Part shown: positions 61,901 through 64,000 of the stretch, in pieces
Position numbering within the stretch: position 1 is the first letter of the stretch
Layout of the letters: every line of letters starts with the position of its first letter
From: Endozoicomonas acroporae
Lineage (GTDB): Bacteria > Pseudomonadota > Gammaproteobacteria > Pseudomonadales > Endozoicomonadaceae
Direction of reading: 5' to 3'
DNA: 64,000 nucleotides
Assembly (NCBI RefSeq): GCF_002864045.1
Contig: NZ_PJPV01000136.1
Location: 1-64,000, forward strand
Translations under genes and position numbers: made by a program
Notes under the pieces: generated by a model
The model's input: only the letters and a program-made list of their open reading frames with translations
The model's database searches: none
What the model was told of the DNA's origin: nothing

Positions 61901-63582
61901 CAGGGGGTATACTCCTTTGCCTGTCTGTCAGGTTCCATTGCCATCGGTGCTGAGGCTGATTTTTCCGGATGACCAAACACACCGGCCATCCACTGACCCA
62001 CTTCGTTAATGGAGGTTTCCCTGACCGGTTTCACGGTTGACAGTTTGCCGTGGCAGAGTGCACCCATTCGGTCCGAAATCTGGAACAGCTCATCCAGATC
62101 TTCAGAAAGCACGACGATGGCCGTGCCCTTGTCTCTGAGATCAATCAGGGACTGATGGATAAGGTTGGCGGCACCAACATCAACGCCCCAGGTCGGGCTG
62201 GCACAGATCAGCAGTTTGGGATTCTGTAAAATTTCACGGCCAATAATGAACTTCTGCAAATTACCGCCGGACAGGCTTTTGGCATCCGCTGAGTTGCCGT
62301 GGGCTTTTACCCGAAAGCGGCTGATAACGTTGTTGGCAAATCCGTGAATTCGTCGCTGTCTTAAAAACCCGCCGGACACCAGGTTTTGTAAAAAGCCGGT
62401 GAGCAAGCCATTTTCGGACAGCGACATATCGGGCACTGCTCCCCGACCCAGGCGCTCTTCCGGCACTACGGCCATGCCCAGGCGTCGTCGTTTACCGGGG
62501 GTTAACTGGCCAATGGCCTGATTATCCAGCGTGATAAAGTCCGCTGAGGCAGCCAGTCTCTCCCCACTGAGCAGTTGAATTAATTCTTTCTGGCCATTGC
62601 CTGCTACACCGGCGATGCCAAGAATTTCCCCGGGTTTTACCGAAAAATGGATGTTGTGCAATGGGGTGCCAAAGTCACCCAGTGCCGCTTCTGTCAGCCC
62701 TGTGACGTTGAGGCGTTTATCGTCATTCTTATTGGTGGAAAAACTGTAGCGCTGACCCAGTGTCGTCTGGCTGCCCACCATCATACTGGCCATATCCTCA
62801 GTGCTGGTGGTTTTCGGATCACAGGTTCCGGCAATCTTTCCGTGTCTCAGCACTGTGGCGCTATCACACAGGGCTTTAACTTCCTGAAGCTTATGGCTGA
62901 TAAACAGCAGACTGCAGCCTTCAGCGGCCAGCTTTTTCAAGGTGACAAACAAACTGCTGACTTCCTGTGGTGTCAGCACCGAGGTAGGCTCATCCAGAAT
63001 CAACAGGCTAATGTCTTGTACCAGGCAGCGAATGATCTCAACCCGCTGGCGCTCTCCGGTGGATAAACTGTGCACATGACGATGAGGGTCAATGGGCATA
63101 CCGTAATGGCTGGAGATTTCCTCAATGCGTCGGGCCAGATCCTTCAGCTGGCCTGCTGCTCTTTTATCCATCGCCTTCCCGTAAAAAGAGAGTGCAATGT
63201 TTTCCACCACGGTTAAGGTCTCAAACAATGAGAAGTGCTGGAATACCATGCCTATGCCAAGGCGTCTTGCATGGGCTGGCGATTTCAGGGTGTGCTGCTG
63301 GCCATCAAACCAGATATGTCCGCTGTCTGGTTGCGTCACGCCATAGAGGATTTTCATCAAGGTACTTTTGCCTGCACCATTTTCGCCCAGCAGCGCATGG
63401 ATTTCGCCAGGCCGGATGGCCAGGCTTACCTGATCATTGGCAACAACACCCGGATACACTTTGGTGATTCCTGCACAGCGAATACGGTAGCAGCGCTCTT
63501 CACCGCTGCGGTTGTCAAAAACAGTGCCTTTGCTGTCCAGACGGTGTGAACGGCTGGATTCCGGCTCGTGACTTGCGGGCAT
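61900..63582 (-). CDS. Nucleoside ABC transporter ATPase (two NBDs)
   Basis: 560 residues from ATG 63582 (MPASHEPESS); the frame runs further upstream to 63930 without coding look and overlaps the rubredoxin gene. Two ATPase halves in one chain. First: GENGAGKSTLMKILYG, signature LSTGERQRVEI, Walker B LLILDEPTSVLTPQE. Second: GVAGNGQKELIQLLSG and LSGGNLQKFIIGREI. This is the sugar/nucleoside ABC ATPase (RbsA/YufO-like) layout. First gene of the operon, with a 140-base divergent promoter region shared with rubredoxin. Confidence 0.92.
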   Translation of the reverse strand: MPASHEPESSRSHRLDSKGTVFDNRSGEERCYRIRCAGITKVYPGVVANDQVSLAIRPGEIHALLGENGAGKSTLMKILYGVTQPDSGHIWFDGQQHTLKSPAHARRLGIGMVFQHFSLFETLTVVENIALSFYGKAMDKRAAGQLKDLARRIEEISSHYGMPIDPHRHVHSLSTGERQRVEIIRCLVQDISLLILDEPTSVLTPQEVSSLFVTLKKLAAEGCSLLFISHKLQEVKALCDSATVLRHGKIAGTCDPKTTSTEDMASMMVGSQTTLGQRYSFSTNKNDDKRLNVTGLTEAALGDFGTPLHNIHFSVKPGEILGIAGVAGNGQKELIQLLSGERLAASADFITLDNQAIGQLTPGKRRRLGMAVVPEERLGRGAVPDMSLSENGLLTGFLQNLVSGGFLRQRRIHGFANNVISRFRVKAHGNSADAKSLSGGNLQKFIIGREILQNPKLLICASPTWGVDVGAANLIHQSLIDLRDKGTAIVVLSEDLDELFQISDRMGALCHGKLSTVKPVRETSINEVGQWMAGVFGHPEKSASAPMAMEPDRQAKEYTP

Positions 63583-63720
63583 GATGATCTCTGATAACGT
63601 ATATTTATTCTTCTTGGTGAATCTTTGTTTACGGATTGACCTGTTGAGCATTTGGGGTGATTTCAACAGCACAAAACATGCCATAAATAAGCAACAGTTG
63701 GCATGTATGAACCGGAGAGA

Positions 63721-63891
63721 ATGATGAAAAAGTGGCAGTGTATTGTCTGTGGTTTTGTCTATGATGAGTCTGTCGGTTGGCCTGACGATGGCATACCTGC
63801 CGGAACGGCTTGGGAGGATGTTCCGGAGGACTGGCTCTGCCCGGATTGCGGAGCCAGCAAATCTGATTTTGAGATGATGGAAGTGAGTTGA
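63721..63891 (+). CDS. Rubredoxin
   Basis: 56 residues from ATG 63721 (or 63724). Single-iron electron carrier: ligands in WQCIVCGFVYD (CxxC) and LCPDCGASKSDF (CPxC), with the family segment GIPAGTAWEDVPEDW. Diverges from the nucleoside transporter operon. No rubredoxin reductase or alkane hydroxylase is visible in the remaining 109 bases of the window, which hold nothing else I can support. Confidence 0.96.
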   Translation: MMKKWQCIVCGFVYDESVGWPDDGIPAGTAWEDVPEDWLCPDCGASKSDFEMMEVS

Positions 63892-64000
63892 TTGATCGAA
63901 AAAACCGGATTTCTGACAAAAATCCCGCAAACAATTGGTCCAGACTATTGCCCTGAGGGCAGCGGTGTTTTAGTCTGTTTTTGTCTGTGACCCATAAACC

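Overview
The window looks like part of the chromosome of a host-associated marine gammaproteobacterium, most like Endozoicomonas or a close relative. That is inferred from content. The core genes (ispG, slt, ycjX/ycjF, alr, potGHI, the prkA-yeaH-spoVR operon, phoBR-ubiA, ubiC) are gammaproteobacterial. Scattered among them are proteins with eukaryote-type modules (F-box-like, macro, ankyrin, PPxY) and many decayed insertion sequences. I saw no tRNA gene, no complete rRNA and no CRISPR array.

Region 1 (1-12,480) is an accessory island. Two nearly identical IS91-type elements in the same orientation bracket about 3.7 kb of broken cargo: a cassette-like ORF with an attC-like segment before it, pieces of group II intron reverse transcriptases, a BrnT/BrnA toxin-antitoxin pair and a broken replication-type winged-helix gene. 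A DDE element with CAGCAATTCCCG ends follows. It has cut into another transposase and a Phd/YefM-type antitoxin. Next come a remnant resembling a phosphorothioation-linked methyltransferase, a frameshifted IS982 element, two unrecognised genes and a tyrosine integrase. The island ends at a 28-bp match to the 3' end of 5S rRNA followed by a strong terminator, so it probably entered the end of an rRNA operon.

Region 2 (12,480-31,250) is mostly core: a secreted chorismate mutase with a damaged signal peptide, a PPC/DUF296 protein, YhhQ, a penicillin-acylase-family hydrolase, IspG, Slt, an orphan RelB/DinJ-type antitoxin coupled to a Rieske protein, a SIS sugar-phosphate isomerase with an Lrp-type regulator, YcjX/YcjF and alanine racemase. 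Inside it lie two secreted paralogues sharing a PPSYED motif, a 733-residue orphan protein and a 163-bp hairpin repeat.

Region 3 (31,250-36,760) holds putative effector genes: two AT-rich F-box-like paralogues made by tandem duplication, a small two-helix membrane protein and an 807-residue protein with three macro-type domains. Together they look like a host-interaction locus inserted between alr and potI.

Region 4 (36,760-64,000) is again core: polyamine transporter potGHI, an Lrp-type regulator, a PilZ protein, a branched-chain amino-acid catabolic cluster (amino-acid dehydrogenase plus 2-oxoacid dehydrogenase E1 alpha, E1 beta and E2, without E3), prkA-yeaH-spoVR, an H-NS-family protein, phoR-phoB-ubiA, then ubiC and a purine-nucleoside-type ABC transporter whose second permease is frameshifted, and rubredoxin. 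The usual ubiC-ubiA neighbourhood is split by a DUF3050 gene and an ankyrin-repeat gene, a second point where probable host-interaction genes interrupt core synteny.
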